A DNA stretch of 64,000 nt from Chryseobacterium aquaeductus. Lineage in GTDB: Bacteria; Bacteroidota; Bacteroidia; Flavobacteriales; Weeksellaceae. Shown here in pieces: positions 63,720 through 64,000 of the stretch. Location: positions 992,001 through 1,056,000 of the forward strand of contig NZ_CAJIMS010000001.1 of NCBI RefSeq assembly GCF_905175375.1. Reading direction: 5' to 3'. The number at the start of each line of letters is the position of its first letter. Position 1 is the first letter of the stretch. Under the pieces are notes generated by a model that had not been told where the DNA came from, searched no databases, and was given only the letters and a program-made list of their open reading frames with translations. The position numbers and the translations under genes were made by a program.

Positions 63720-64000
63720 TTAATCCCAAACGTATTCCTCACTATATTGTACATCATACTTCTTTAAAAATGCTCTGTATTCATCCTGAAAACTTTTTAT
63801 TTTATGATGTTCCTCCTGATTTTGGATATAATTCTTCACAACATCAATTTCATTTGGATTTACAGAAAACGCTCCATAGCCACTTTGCCAATAGAAATTA
63901 GAAAATTTCTCGTTTTTTGTTTTAATCCATTTTGATGACGAAGATTTCACCTTTTCAATTAATTGTGTTAATGCAATTTTTTTCGAAAGCAGGCATAAAA
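63720..64000 (-). mobile_element. REP-associated tyrosine transposase (RAYT, IS200-like), partial
   Basis: At least 92 codons up to the right window edge, and the frame continues beyond it. The visible part reads ...ALTQLIEKVKSSSSKWIK, then FYWQSGYGAFSV and VVKNYIQNQEEHHK with the catalytic-type Y-x-x-x-Q (Tyr codon 63830-63828). This is the C-terminal half of the Y1 transposase domain in RAYT/TnpA_REP proteins. The stop TAA is at 63722-63720, directly next to the REP-like palindromes. Such proteins are single-copy, domesticated-like and usually do not carry terminal repeats of an IS. Confidence 0.9.

Noticed and set aside
1..64000. tRNA or rRNA genes
   Set aside because: I read both strands for cloverleaf-like GC-rich stretches ending in CCA-type acceptor stems and found none; all compact GC-rich hairpins are terminators or repeats.

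Overview
The window looks like part of the chromosome of a Flavobacteriia member, most likely Chryseobacterium or a close Weeksellaceae relative. The support is low GC; many short AT-rich spacers; promoters of the Bacteroidetes form TTG-N18/22-TAnnTTTG; type IX secretion (T9SS) style sorting tails; Bacteroidetes families such as DUF4292, DUF4254, DUF2851, DUF1573 and DUF4890; a bacillithiol gene (bshA); and a split methionine synthase. Genus level is inference. No rRNA, tRNA, CRISPR array or complete insertion sequence was found.

Layout. 0-4 kb: phenylacetyl-CoA epoxidase genes paaE-A-B-C on the minus strand (paaC runs off the left edge) behind a TetR regulator, with a palindrome on the predicted paaE promoter. 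4-9.5 kb: clpB, then a four-gene unit of hypothetical protein, membrane protein, NarX-type kinase and NarL-type regulator. 9.5-20.5 kb: exo/endonuclease-phosphatase, DECR-like 2,4-dienoyl-CoA reductase, DUF1573 protein, a second (OmpR-type) two-component pair with a triple direct repeat in its promoter, an aldo/keto reductase with an AraC regulator and an AraC-like operator, pyrC, a flippase and a sugar nucleotidyltransferase. 20.5-25 kb: a tight envelope operon (DUF4292 lipoprotein, EnvC-like protein, TatA, DUF4254, lipoprotein, RibA).

25-33 kb is an RHS island: a small secreted protein, a 2123-residue SpvB/FG-GAP/RHS protein whose variable C-terminus carries HExxH, and a small secreted protein in the immunity position. 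The island lies between two copies of a terminator plus gene-end sequence, one of them attached only to a gene fragment. 33-36.5 kb: GH3 hydrolase and bshA. 36.5-40.3 kb is the most unusual part: a 42-bp tandem repeat that is also an open frame, a very AT-rich stand-alone AAA ATPase gene, and a two-gene membrane-protein unit. Two homologous imperfect palindromes of 131-137 bp lie after these units, and a matching core site lies before the first. This resembles a gene-cassette array, but the cores are not canonical integron attC sites and no integrase is in the window.

40.3-64 kb: DUF2851, PspC and GNAT proteins; two paralogous secreted carboxypeptidase-regulatory-like proteins, one with a poly-T frameshift in its signal peptide; an AddA/RecB-like helicase-nuclease; a frameshifted outer-membrane barrel gene; ferritin; secreted proteins; GH77 amylomaltase; a T9SS cargo protein; cysS; folE; a GNAT-like protein; and a one-carbon/methionine operon (metH in two genes, a small protein, metF). 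The right edge holds a RAYT transposase (partial) with REP-like palindromes beside it.

Dispersed structured repeats recur: a nested hairpin element at 15.35 and 56.37 kb whose stem changes are compensatory, REP/BIME-like palindromes at 16.45 and 63.6 kb, and a shared spacer repeat at 2.0 and 62.5 kb.
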